Part shown: positions 25,301 to 37,000 of the stretch, in pieces
How the letters are laid out: every line of letters starts with the position of its first letter
Position numbering within the stretch: the stretch's first letter is position 1
Assembly (NCBI RefSeq): GCF_028554725.1
Contig: NC_071671.1
Location: 7,554,001 to 7,618,000, forward strand
Length of the DNA stretch: 64,000 bases
DNA from: Zeugodacus cucurbitae
Taxonomy: Eukaryota; Arthropoda; Insecta; Diptera; Tephritidae
Direction: 5' to 3'
Made by a program: the position numbers and the translations under genes
Notes under the pieces: model-generated
Databases searched by the model: none
Told to the model about the DNA's origin: nothing
The model's input: the letters and a program-made list of their open reading frames with translations, nothing else

Positions 25301-26780
25301 AGCATACAAACATACATACATACATATAAACATAACTGTACATGCATACATACGGAGAGTTGTGTTTTTTTTATCAAAAAATTTTATTATAATTTTTTGC
25401 ACATTCACTAATTTTCCATCTTGTCCTTGCAGACTCAAGCGGAAGCTGAGGAGAGGGCCGAATTGGAACGCATCCAAAATGAGAGCGCACAGTATTCTTA
25501 TGGTTCAAATATCGAGGATAACATAAACGATGGTGCTATTCAACGCGAAGAGACACGTGATGGTACTAAGGTGAGTTTGCAATTTATAGAAGAATAGTTA
25601 TAATAATGGTTGAGCGGACTTAAAAAAAAGATTCCTTACTGATTCAAACGAAAAAACTGTTATATGCTCTCGAGAGAGTTAATTCAAATTTATCAGTTGA
25701 TCGAGGATATACTTTACCGTATAGATTTCGCCCTTACTTTTTGGGGCGTAGTCTTCTATATTGAAAGCAATGTCTGATTGGAATATTTTCTCCATACTTT
25801 GCTGTTGTGAAATATGACTCCATGCGATATCAAAGGTTATATGCTAAATCTCTTTAACTCTCAGTTTCAACCAGTAGTATTCCAACAAGTTTCTTTCAAT
25901 CAAATCCTACTTTTCCAGTCATTAAACTACATTTCTCTCGAGCAATTTAAGCCGCTAGTATTTAGATCTTTCAGTTACAGAAACTGCCTCCAGAGTCAAT
26001 GATTTCAGTAACTCTCTTGATCCATAGAAGTCTATAATGATCGCCTTTCGATCTTACGATAGGTGACCTGCTTCCCTAAAGCAATGATTTCAGTAACTGT
26101 CTTGATTTTATATACCACATAGTCTATGATAACTTCACTTCCGATCTTTCGAGAGGTTTGGCGTGGTTTTAGGAAAGTGTTTTATGAAAGTTTTTCGAAG
26201 GAAATTGTAGACATAACTCCAGAAGACGTATTAGAATGTGATAAGCAGTCCAAGTTGTTAAGTAAAATTATAAATTGCGATGACTTGGTATTATTAGAAG
26301 GAAGATAAGACACTTTTATTGAGTGGAGCTCGGTTTATATGAGTTTAGAGGTTAGGAAATGAGATGATATGGATTTTTAAAATGAGATCCGAGGAGATTT
26401 TAGGACACGATAATTGAGTAGATCTCTGTTCGTATGAGTTTAGAGGTTATGAAATGAGATGATATGAATTATTCGAATATGAGATTTTAAGTTATTTTCG
26501 AAGTATATTTATTTCGAATTGAACACTCTTTTCTTTCTCTTACTTCCAGGTCAAGGGCATGTACTCGTACCGCGACGGTTTTGTTATGCGTACCGTATAC
26601 TATGAAGCCGATGAAAATGGTTACCGTGTCGTCAAGGAAGATACACAAGAGATCGGCGATGGACCACAGTTCGATGAGAATGGTGAGGCTACCGTTGAGG
26701 GTTCGTTGATACCCAAATACTCCATTCGTTTGGACACATCCGACAACGAGAAGCACTACAAGGATGCGCGAACCCGTTAA
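19375..26780 (+). CDS. RR-type cuticle protein (chitin-binding), promoter-linked copy
   Basis: Three exons: 19375-19434, 25433-25570 and 26550-26780, 429 nt in frame, 142 residues. Exon 1 encodes only the signal peptide (MLKFILVACLLVQIAVAAPA), ending at a GTAAGT donor; this split of the signal peptide onto its own exon is typical of insect cuticle protein genes. The mature part is acidic and carries the Rebers-Riddiford/chitin_bind_4 signature near residues 40-105: an N-terminal YSYGSN..., then GMYSYRDG, VYYEADENGYRV. It should be secreted and bound to chitin in the cuticle. A TATA box is at 19229 and an AATAAA at 26938-26943. Intron 1 is about 6 kb, unusually long for such a small gene, and contains a gene on the other strand. 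Exons 2 and 3 are duplicated at 32262-33609. Which Cpr orthologue this is I cannot say. Confidence 0.85.
19581..22070 (-). CDS. Small secreted Cys-rich WAP-like protein, nested in the cuticle gene intron
   Basis: Reconstructed by hand as four exons: 22007-22070, 21736-21801, 21441-21611 and 19581-19684. Junctions are GTAAAT, GTATGT and GTGAGT donors with AG acceptors, and phases agree; total 405 nt, 134 residues. The N-terminus has an Asn-rich leader followed by a hydrophobic run (VILLLLLALVVMSNAQ), a signal peptide or signal anchor. The mature part has a four-disulfide-core pattern: CPSSTKVLTCTPKC, then DSDC, KCCPNLC, and a second Cys cluster YCGNTKCSPYEKCQ near the end. WAP-type proteins are usually protease inhibitors or antimicrobial, but function here is unknown. 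The whole gene lies antisense inside cuticle intron 1. Its own last intron (19685-21440) is extremely AT-rich and internally repeated. I do not recognise a named fly orthologue. Confidence 0.75.
19812..20139. repeat. Two-copy tandem repeat, 164-bp unit
   Basis: Units 19812-19975 and 19976-20139 both contain TTAACTTTTTCTGTACTGAC, GGTTCCTACGAGGC and GAAATAAAGATCTTCTG. Located in the last intron of the WAP-like gene. Confidence 0.75.
20220..21230. repeat. AT-rich compound duplication
   Basis: TTGGTAGATAAAT plus TATGTTTGAATATAAAC blocks recur near 20271 and 20738. An AACAGAAAATMGTTTC block recurs near 20537 and 20854. TTTAATTATAATTTATAAATC recurs three times. Probably successive slippage or unequal exchange in the AT-rich intron; no coding potential. 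Confidence 0.6.
22478..22958 (-). mobile_element. Internally deleted mariner-like element
   Basis: Inverted termini (GTGTGTTCAAAAAATAACGG at the left; the same with one change at the right) with TA just outside. The minus strand encodes the C-terminal end of a mariner-type transposase with stops and missing parts (for example KENLKARRFTNKREIAERV, about 22630-22700). Dead copy inside cuticle intron 1. Confidence 0.75.
22960..24909. other. Rest of cuticle intron 1, no gene recognised
   Basis: Contains palindromic TTTCGGGATCCCGAAA-type repeats at 24570-24805 and ACAT tracts near 24380-24415. The remainder is unremarkable. Confidence 0.4.
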
Positions 26781-26937
26781 ATCGAATGCTTAGCATTTAA
26801 GTTAAGAAAACAGACTGAAACAAAAAAAAAACAAAATTATGCTAATATTTCTTGCTTTGTTACATAAAACAACATGTGTTTTTTTTATTAATTACTACAA
26901 CTTGAATTTAATGTGATTTCGTCACAGCAAAGTTGGA

Positions 26938-26943
26938 AATAAA
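26938..26943 (+). promoter_or_regulatory. Poly(A) signal of the cuticle gene (left copy)
   Basis: AATAAA 158 bases after the cuticle stop codon. The channel gene stops at 27228 on the other strand, so the two genes are tail-to-tail about 450 bases apart. The same signal recurs at 33767-33772 in the right copy. Confidence 0.6.
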
Positions 26944-27227
26944 AACGAAATGAAAATTATTTGCATAAATCTTTGATTGAAGCGTACATTTGTTGTAGTT
27001 GCATGTATGTTTAACAGTTAACGGTTTATAACCGGTTCAATGTTATATACATATGTAAGTGTTGCGTTCAGCACCGCAATTTCAGAACATCAATTGTCAC
27101 AATAATAAAATTTTAATTTTTATTGCAGACTTGCTTATGTTTAACAAGTTTTTTTGTTTTTTTTTTTAAGACTTTTCCATATTTTAGCATATTTATAAAG
27201 CTCGTCGTCGTGTGTGTAATGGCACTC

Positions 27228-30200
27228 TTAAACGGTTCCTTTGCTACGCAGTGGAAGCTCCTCCCCATGGGTGTGCTGCTGCGGCAGCTCAATTAAACTA
27301 TTATTGGATTTCGATATGATTAATGCTTTCTGTGAATCAGTTAAATTGATAAAGCTATGCTTGGTCTTCAGCTCGTTTTGTATGGATGACAACAGATCGG
27401 GCGAATTGGCACGCCTACCGGCAGCCGCAATCGCTGCCGCGCCCATTAGGGCCGCACGCTGCTCATTTGGCGCGTGGGCCTTTTCAAGCTCCTCATCCTC
27501 GATGCTGGCCAGCGCATTGGGTCTGCTCTTCTTGCGCATGCGCTTGGAGCCGCGCGTGATCAGCATTACAGCGGGTGACTCATATGGTAATGCCTGTATG
27601 ACAGTCTTCAACAGTTTCGGCGGCGTCTCGGGTGTTTTTGGATTACTAATTACCACATCGGCTTTCAGCGCGCTCTTGGCGCGTTCTTCCTCACGTTCGC
27701 GCGCCGCATTCTTACGCATCAGCGTGCGTGCGCGTTTCTTCAACATCGCTTGTGCGTTCGGATAGTAGGCGATCACTTCGTTCAGATCGGATTTGGAGAG
27801 TACGAAGAGATTGGCATAGCCTTTGGCGCGTACATCGGCTGTGCGCCGATCGGCGCCATTTATGCCCAACAAGCTGATCTCGCCAAAGACCGAACCTTCT
27901 GAGAGTGTGGCCAAGACAATGTCACTATTCGGGCCGCCCATCACCTGTACCTGTCCCAGCTTGATGATATACATTTCACGACCCACTTCGCCTTTGCGGC
28001 AAACGTAATCGCGCGGCAGAAAGGTTACAGCGCGCAGCTTCAAGACCAAATCACGTAGTAGTGCCTCCTCGCAATCGGCAAAAAGCTGTACTTTCGAGAG
28101 TGTCTGTATGTGCACGGCGATAGCGATGTCCGTCTTCAAGTTGATCGGCAATGAGTCCAAAATGTTGGCTTCATCTGCGGAGGAAACATTCAAATTAGGT
28201 TAGTGTTTATTCGAAAGTTCATTTCTTCGAAGCTTTTAGTGAGCTTTTGAAAACTGAATTTCTATTGAGCTTTCTTTTTAGTAAGCTTTTAGAGATCAAA
28301 GAAAGTTAATATCTTCGAAGCTTTTAGTGAGCTTTTGAAAACTTAATTTCTATTGAGCTTTATCTTTGGTAAACTTTTAGAGGTCTTTGTTTAGTGTGAA
28401 AGCTTTTAGTGAACTTTTGAAAACTTAATTTCTATTGAGCTTTCTCTTGTAAAGCTTTTAGAGATCAAAGAAAGTTAATATATTTGAAGCTTTTAGTGAG
28501 CTTTTGAAAACTGAATTTCTATTGGGCTTTATCTTTGGTAAACTTTTAGAGATATTTGTTTAGTGTGAAAGCTTATTTGTTTGAAGTTTTGTCATCTAAA
28601 CTTTTTGTGAGCTTTTTTTTCTTTTAATTTTATGCAAGCTTTTTTAAGCTTACTTACCCAATGTGCGCTGTTGCTCCCAGGTAAACTTAAACCACATTTT
28701 TACACGACCCTGCACCTCACTAGGTAAATTCAGACGTCGCATATACTCCAAGGTCTCGTCTTCTAATTGACGATATTCATTCTTATTACGCGTCGCTGTC
28801 GAAATGATATCGCGTATCTGACCAATCAGCAAAGCAAATACGAAGACACCCATTAGCCAGGCGGCGGTCATGAAAACATATTCACCTTCGCGTTCGGGTT
28901 TTGGATTTTTGCCTAGTGAAAAAGAAGAGGATTTACTTAGAGTAATAGATGGAAAGTATGAACGTGGAACTTGAAAGCATACCAATAGATGTCGCTGTTT
29001 TGGTCGCGAAGGCAAAGCAACGTACATAGGGATGTCCTTTACCGCTGAAAACCCAACGATTCACGCCTAAGCCTATAAAGAGCGGGAGAGTGTATAGAAA
29101 GAAAAGACTTTACTGAGTTTTGGACACATTACCTTGATAATCACTGTAGGCATAGTATGAGCAAGCCGTTAAGTGAATCATATACAACATATAGGTTAGG
29201 GTCTTAGCGACGCGTACCTAAAGACAGAGCAGAAGACGTTATATAATTTTTCGATACCGAATATAAAAAAATCACTTACGAAATGTGGCGAAGATATAAC
29301 ACGATCCAACAACTTAAAAACCTCCCAGAAACTTTGTATTTTGAACAGGCGTGGAAAGCGCAGATAAACAGCGCCGGTGCCATATTTTAAATAAAAAAGC
29401 TCCAGAGGAAGTAAGGCGAGCAAATCCAGCTGGAAATTAAATAAATTAAATCTTCAAGAAGAAGGGACGGCTCAACTCCAAGATTAGAGTGTCATCAAGA
29501 ACTCACCTTAAATTGCAGTTTCCTCATGTAATTCTTACGCGTCAAATTCTTATTCTTCACCCAGAATCCCTCGAATAGATACATTATGCGATGCTTGAAG
29601 AATATCACATCCAACAGATAAATAATGTCCGCACAGAAATCACAAATCAACCACGAGTTCGTATTTTCCGGTGTTTGAAATGGAAACGTAGAACGTAACG
29701 GTATAACCCAAGCATTGTAGAGGAACGATATTGAGACCACACACAACCACGATATGTAAATTTTACCCTGCGGATCGAGCGTCTTCTCCTCATTATTGCT
29801 ACCGCACAAACTCGAACAGATCCAGACATTCGAACGCGATGTATCGGCCTCGAAGAGCCGACCACGATTCAATGACTTGGCCGCGTCTTTCAGTCGGGTT
29901 TTGAAAGGCGAATTCTCTCGTGTTGTACTCAGCGATTTCAAAGTGGCCGGAAGTGAGCGTACAGGTGACGCCGAGCCACCGGTGCTGGTGCTAGTGCTGG
30001 CATCGGCGCTGTTGCTGCTCGACGGTGTGGGCGGCAACTCGATGCGTGACTTTACTTTATTGGCGCGTGCGGTAAAGCGACGTACCAAATGGCGGACCTG
30101 ATCACGCACATCTTCGTTGAGACTGTGGATAGAGTGAGGAAGTCATACATTTTAAGGGAGGTGTATTAGTTTATTTATGGAAGTATCCAAGCCTCTTAGG

Positions 30201-31683
30201 TTTGTGTTTATGTAGTAAAAATATTTGAGGAGTTGCCACTTGTTATGACAATGTTATAGACCAGAGCTCTAAAAATATTATGAATACAGTTGGTTGTTTA
30301 AGAAATATCATACTGAGTTCAATAAGAAGCAGGCCTCAGCTTCTAATCACGCTCTAAAGAACTTAAAGATTATAAGTTGATCAATTCCCACAAGAGTCGG
30401 TTATACGTTGCCGAAATTTACCCGGATTTTTCCGGCCAATGGCTTTTATTTCGACGATCGATAAGGTTTAGATTTCCTATAAGTTGACATAGGCGTAGCT
30501 TCAAGCTAAGACTATGAATAATATCTTAAAGCTTGCTGAGTATCTCAAAGAACCGATAAGCAAGGACCTGAATATACTAACCACACAGAACATCCTAAAT
30601 GGGTACAAGAGGTTCTTTAGACTGGTTCGAGTTTGAAAATTTTTGAAGATTGGACTACAGAAGCGAGCCAAAATCAGAGGCGGCTTGTCTCTTAGCGGGT
30701 TTGGATCACGCAAACCACCTAACCACTTACCTCGTTGCGCTAAAACGCCTATCAGTAGCGGTCTCCGCCTCCGGTTCTACCGCAGCAAAATCACTCTTCA
30801 CCAACTCCGGACCAAAGTTCTGCTCATCATTCAATATATCCGGCAGTTCGTCATAACAAATTTGCACATCCTGCTCATCGTCATCCACCAACGGTGGCGA
30901 TTGAGACGTCGTATTCTCTGTCATTGACGAGCCGACACTGGGGCCACGCCGATGACTGCTGCTGTCAGGCACATTCACATTATTGCTGCTGCTGGAGAAA
31001 CCATTTAAACCATTCACCACAACAACATCTTGCTCATCGGGCACCTCACCGGGCAGCAAAACCACAGCTTCACAAACTTGCGCTGGCGCTTGCTCAACAG
31101 ACGCCGCATCAGTTTCAACTGCGGTCGGTGTAGTCGGCGTCGATGTTGTTGTTGACGCCGTTGGTGACGGTGTCTTTGTGCCATTCAACACACGACGCAC
31201 ACTCTCCGGACTCACAAGCGGCTTCTCATGCACATACTTCAAAATATCCTTCACCAGCGCGTGTGTGCTCTGTACATTGGAACCATGCTGATCGGCCTCC
31301 AAACAACCGATGCGTCCATTGCGAAAGTAGAGTTTAGAATTAGTGAGACGTGGACTGCGCATCTTCTGCCGTTGCCGCTTGAAGGAATGCACTTTAAAAG
31401 TGACCGGCGATGAGCGCTGCGTGCCGCTATGCGTCTGACGCGTCGTCGGACTCGGTGTTTTATTCTCCTTATTCGGCAACGCTTTGCTGCGACGTCGCCG
31501 CAGTGGTGGTTCGGCTTTATTGGCATTACGTACAGCTATTTCGGTGGCGGTAATGACATTTTCAATCTCCTTGATATCCTTGGAGATCTCCTCGAGACTG
31601 CGTCGCATTGTGGCCTCCTGCTGACTCGGTGAGTGATAGCGTGTGCTATTAAAGCTGCGTGTATTCCACTTTGTATTGTTCAT
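27228..31683 (-). CDS. CNGB/CNGL-like channel subunit, left copy (separated from its natural promoter)
   Basis: Seven coding exons at 30731-31683, 29507-30122, 29280-29429, 29133-29217, 28983-29066, 28658-28912 and 27228-28174; 3090 nt in frame, 1029 residues if the ATG at 31681-31683 is used. The protein is the same as the right copy (see 34057-38512). The block ends 54 bases upstream of this ATG, inside the Asn-rich leader, and is then joined to cuticle intron sequence. The natural channel 5' flank is therefore absent. Without a new promoter this copy is probably silent, although its reading frame is intact from that ATG. If real translation starts upstream of the breakpoint, this copy is 5'-truncated. 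Confidence 0.8.
28228..28590. repeat. Intronic tandem repeat, about 85-bp unit
   Basis: Four degenerate units in the intron before the last channel exon, each opening near GAAGCTTTTAGTGAGCTTTT (starts about 28228, 28315, 28399 and 28483), period 84-87 bases. Repeated identically in the right duplicate at about 35057-35419. Confidence 0.75.
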
Positions 31684-32261
31684 TGTTGTTGTTGTTGCGC
31701 TATTGTTTTTGTTTCTGTTATTATTATTGTTGTTTTTTTGTGTCAATCATTTACAGAGGGCAGTTAAGCGCCGCACACACAGCTTAAGGCTAACAGCGAG
31801 CGTGTTTCGTGCTAAAAACTGGTTAAACCAATATATATTTTTCAATGCTTTTACGACAGACAGACATACAGACATACGATCATATACAAGTAGTTTCGAA
31901 AGACTAAACAGTTTCAACATTGCCAACAGCATCTCTGGAGTTTTATGAAATACATACATACCTACTAATAACAGGTTCAATATTTACATTTCTTTGACTT
32001 CAACCGGCTTTCATACACTTTTGTTTACTTTTTTGTTGCCGTTGTAATTTTTTTTTTTTACTTGTCTCATTGGTTTTATGTCACAAGGTCGTATGAGTGA
32101 AGGTGCCACTCCAATGAAAGCACTCGCAAAGCATACAAACATACATACATACATATAAACATAACTGTACATGCATACATACGGAGAGTTGTGTTTTTTT
32201 TATCAAAAAATTTTATTATAATTTTTTGCACATTCACTAATTTTCCATCTTGTCCTTGCAG

Positions 32262-33609
32262 ACTCAAGCGGAAGCTGAGGAGAGGGCCGAATTGGAACGC
32301 ATCCAAAATGAGAGCGCACAGTATTCTTATGGTTCAAATATCGAGGATAACATAAACGATGGTGCTATTCAACGCGAAGAGACACGTGATGGTACTAAGG
32401 TGAGTTTGCAATTTATAGAAGAATAGTTATAATAATGGTTGAGCGGACTTAAAAAAAAGATTCCTTACTGATTCAAACGAAAAAACTGTTATATGCTCTC
32501 GAGAGAGTTAATTCAAATTTATCAGTTGATCGAGGATATACTTTACCGTATAGATTTCGCCCTTACTTTTTGGGGCGTAGTCTTCTATATTGAAAGCAAT
32601 GTCTGATTGGAATATTTTCTCCATACTTTGCTGTTGTGAAATATGACTCCATGCGATATCAAAGGTTATATGCTAAATCTCTTTAACTCTCAGTTTCAAC
32701 CAGTAGTATTCCAACAAGTTTCTTTCAATCAAATCCTACTTTTCCAGTCATTAAACTACATTTCTCTCGAGCAATTTAAGCCGCTAGTATTTAGATCTTT
32801 CAGTTACAGAAACTGCCTCCAGAGTCAATGATTTCAGTAACTCTCTTGATCCATAGAAGTCTATAATGATCGCCTTTCGATCTTACGATAGGTGACCTGC
32901 TTCCCTAAAGCAATGATTTCAGTAACTGTCTTGATTTTATATACCACATAGTCTATGATAACTTCACTTCCGATCTTTCGAGAGGTTTGGCGTGGTTTTA
33001 GGAAAGTGTTTTATGAAAGTTTTTCGAAGGAAATTGTAGACATAACTCCAGAAGACGTATTAGAATGTGATAAGCAGTCCAAGTTGTTAAGTAAAATTAT
33101 AAATTGCGATGACTTGGTATTATTAGAAGGAAGATAAGACACTTTTATTGAGTGGAGCTCGGTTTATATGAGTTTAGAGGTTAGGAAATGAGATGATATG
33201 GATTTTTAAAATGAGATCCGAGGAGATTTTAGGACACGATAATTGAGTAGATCTCTGTTCGTATGAGTTTAGAGGTTATGAAATGAGATGATATGAATTA
33301 TTCGAATATGAGATTTTAAGTTATTTTCGAAGTATATTTATTTCGAATTGAACACTCTTTTCTTTCTCTTACTTCCAGGTCAAGGGCATGTACTCGTACC
33401 GCGACGGTTTTGTTATGCGTACCGTATACTATGAAGCCGATGAAAATGGTTACCGTGTCGTCAAGGAAGATACACAAGAGATCGGCGATGGACCACAGTT
33501 CGATGAGAATGGTGAGGCTACCGTTGAGGGTTCGTTGATACCCAAATACTCCATTCGTTTGGACACATCCGACAACGAGAAGCACTACAAGGATGCGCGA
33601 ACCCGTTAA
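32262..33609 (+). pseudogene. Orphan duplicate of cuticle exons 2 and 3
   Basis: Exons 32262-32399 and 33379-33609 are identical in coding sequence to cuticle exons 2-3, with both splice sites and the downstream AATAAA retained. No signal-peptide exon or TATA promoter precedes them: the sequence to the left is the duplicated channel coding exon on the other strand. They could be expressed only if a transcript from 19254 read past the first poly(A) site at 26938. Best read as a 5'-truncated duplicate. Confidence 0.8.
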
Positions 33610-34056
33610 ATCGAATGCTTAGCATTTAAGTTAAGAAAACAGACTGAAACAAAAAAAAAACAAAATTATGCTAATATTTCTTGCTTTGTTACATAAAACA
33701 ACATGTGTTTTTTTTATTAATTACTACAACTTGAATTTAATGTGATTTCGTCACAGCAAAGTTGGAAATAAAAACGAAATGAAAATTATTTGCATAAATC
33801 TTTGATTGAAGCGTACATTTGTTGTAGTTGCATGTATGTTTAACAGTTAACGGTTTATAACCGGTTCAATGTTATATACATATGTAAGTGTTGCGTTCAG
33901 CACCGCAATTTCAGAACATCAATTGTCACAATAATAAAATTTTAATTTTTATTGCAGACTTGCTTATGTTTAACAAGTTTTTTTGTTTTTTTTTTTAAGA
34001 CTTTTCCATATTTTAGCATATTTATAAAGCTCGTCGTCGTGTGTGTAATGGCACTC

Positions 34057-37000
34057 TTAAACGGTTCCTTTGCTACGCAGTGGAAGCTCCTCCCCATGGG
34101 TGTGCTGCTGCGGCAGCTCAATTAAACTATTATTGGATTTCGATATGATTAATGCTTTCTGTGAATCAGTTAAATTGATAAAGCTATGCTTGGTCTTCAG
34201 CTCGTTTTGTATGGATGACAACAGATCGGGCGAATTGGCACGCCTACCGGCAGCCGCAATCGCTGCCGCGCCCATTAGGGCCGCACGCTGCTCATTTGGC
34301 GCGTGGGCCTTTTCAAGCTCCTCATCCTCGATGCTGGCCAGCGCATTGGGTCTGCTCTTCTTGCGCATGCGCTTGGAGCCGCGCGTGATCAGCATTACAG
34401 CGGGTGACTCATATGGTAATGCCTGTATGACAGTCTTCAACAGTTTCGGCGGCGTCTCGGGTGTTTTTGGATTACTAATTACCACATCGGCTTTCAGCGC
34501 GCTCTTGGCGCGTTCTTCCTCACGTTCGCGCGCCGCATTCTTACGCATCAGCGTGCGTGCGCGTTTCTTCAACATCGCTTGTGCGTTCGGATAGTAGGCG
34601 ATCACTTCGTTCAGATCGGATTTGGAGAGTACGAAGAGATTGGCATAGCCTTTGGCGCGTACATCGGCTGTGCGCCGATCGGCGCCATTTATGCCCAACA
34701 AGCTGATCTCGCCAAAGACCGAACCTTCTGAGAGTGTGGCCAAGACAATGTCACTATTCGGGCCGCCCATCACCTGTACCTGTCCCAGCTTGATGATATA
34801 CATTTCACGACCCACTTCGCCTTTGCGGCAAACGTAATCGCGCGGCAGAAAGGTTACAGCGCGCAGCTTCAAGACCAAATCACGTAGTAGTGCCTCCTCG
34901 CAATCGGCAAAAAGCTGTACTTTCGAGAGTGTCTGTATGTGCACGGCGATAGCGATGTCCGTCTTCAAGTTGATCGGCAATGAGTCCAAAATGTTGGCTT
35001 CATCTGCGGAGGAAACATTCAAATTAGGTTAGTGTTTATTCGAAAGTTCATTTCTTCGAAGCTTTTAGTGAGCTTTTGAAAACTGAATTTCTATTGAGCT
35101 TTCTTTTTAGTAAGCTTTTAGAGATCAAAGAAAGTTAATATCTTCGAAGCTTTTAGTGAGCTTTTGAAAACTTAATTTCTATTGAGCTTTATCTTTGGTA
35201 AACTTTTAGAGGTCTTTGTTTAGTGTGAAAGCTTTTAGTGAACTTTTGAAAACTTAATTTCTATTGAGCTTTCTCTTGTAAAGCTTTTAGAGATCAAAGA
35301 AAGTTAATATATTTGAAGCTTTTAGTGAGCTTTTGAAAACTGAATTTCTATTGGGCTTTATCTTTGGTAAACTTTTAGAGATATTTGTTTAGTGTGAAAG
35401 CTTATTTGTTTGAAGTTTTGTCATCTAAACTTTTTGTGAGCTTTTTTTTCTTTTAATTTTATGCAAGCTTTTTTAAGCTTACTTACCCAATGTGCGCTGT
35501 TGCTCCCAGGTAAACTTAAACCACATTTTTACACGACCCTGCACCTCACTAGGTAAATTCAGACGTCGCATATACTCCAAGGTCTCGTCTTCTAATTGAC
35601 GATATTCATTCTTATTACGCGTCGCTGTCGAAATGATATCGCGTATCTGACCAATCAGCAAAGCAAATACGAAGACACCCATTAGCCAGGCGGCGGTCAT
35701 GAAAACATATTCACCTTCGCGTTCGGGTTTTGGATTTTTGCCTAGTGAAAAAGAAGAGGATTTACTTAGAGTAATAGATGGAAAGTATGAACGTGGAACT
35801 TGAAAGCATACCAATAGATGTCGCTGTTTTGGTCGCGAAGGCAAAGCAACGTACATAGGGATGTCCTTTACCGCTGAAAACCCAACGATTCACGCCTAAG
35901 CCTATAAAGAGCGGGAGAGTGTATAGAAAGAAAAGACTTTACTGAGTTTTGGACACATTACCTTGATAATCACTGTAGGCATAGTATGAGCAAGCCGTTA
36001 AGTGAATCATATACAACATATAGGTTAGGGTCTTAGCGACGCGTACCTAAAGACAGAGCAGAAGACGTTATATAATTTTTCGATACCGAATATAAAAAAA
36101 TCACTTACGAAATGTGGCGAAGATATAACACGATCCAACAACTTAAAAACCTCCCAGAAACTTTGTATTTTGAACAGGCGTGGAAAGCGCAGATAAACAG
36201 CGCCGGTGCCATATTTTAAATAAAAAAGCTCCAGAGGAAGTAAGGCGAGCAAATCCAGCTGGAAATTAAATAAATTAAATCTTCAAGAAGAAGGGACGGC
36301 TCAACTCCAAGATTAGAGTGTCATCAAGAACTCACCTTAAATTGCAGTTTCCTCATGTAATTCTTACGCGTCAAATTCTTATTCTTCACCCAGAATCCCT
36401 CGAATAGATACATTATGCGATGCTTGAAGAATATCACATCCAACAGATAAATAATGTCCGCACAGAAATCACAAATCAACCACGAGTTCGTATTTTCCGG
36501 TGTTTGAAATGGAAACGTAGAACGTAACGGTATAACCCAAGCATTGTAGAGGAACGATATTGAGACCACACACAACCACGATATGTAAATTTTACCCTGC
36601 GGATCGAGCGTCTTCTCCTCATTATTGCTACCGCACAAACTCGAACAGATCCAGACATTCGAACGCGATGTATCGGCCTCGAAGAGCCGACCACGATTCA
36701 ATGACTTGGCCGCGTCTTTCAGTCGGGTTTTGAAAGGCGAATTCTCTCGTGTTGTACTCAGCGATTTCAAAGTGGCCGGAAGTGAGCGTACAGGTGACGC
36801 CGAGCCACCGGTGCTGGTGCTAGTGCTGGCATCGGCGCTGTTGCTGCTCGACGGTGTGGGCGGCAACTCGATGCGTGACTTTACTTTATTGGCGCGTGCG
36901 GTAAAGCGACGTACCAAATGGCGGACCTGATCACGCACATCTTCGTTGAGACTGTGGATAGAGTGAGGAAGTCATACATTTTAAGGGAGGTGTATTAGTT

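Larger units (their letters stand above)
24910..31737. repeat. Left copy of a 6.83-kb direct tandem duplication
   Basis: This block recurs at 31739-38566 with a constant offset of 6829 bases through exons, introns and homopolymer runs. The only difference I noticed is G at 30302 versus C at 37131, inside a channel intron. Homology starts at 24910/31739 (24909 is g, 31738 is t) and stops after 31737/38566. The block contains part of cuticle intron 1, cuticle exons 2-3 with their poly(A) signal, and the channel coding region. Either a very young tandem duplication or an assembly duplication. Confidence 0.95.

Noticed and set aside
26126..26308. 60-codon frame in cuticle intron 2 (and its copy at 32955)
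   Set aside because: No homology recognised, intronic, next to degenerate local repeats; likely chance.
27241..27765. 174-codon plus-strand frame (and its copy at 34070-34594)
   Set aside because: Antisense shadow of the last channel exon; GC-rich codons of the real gene keep the opposite strand open.
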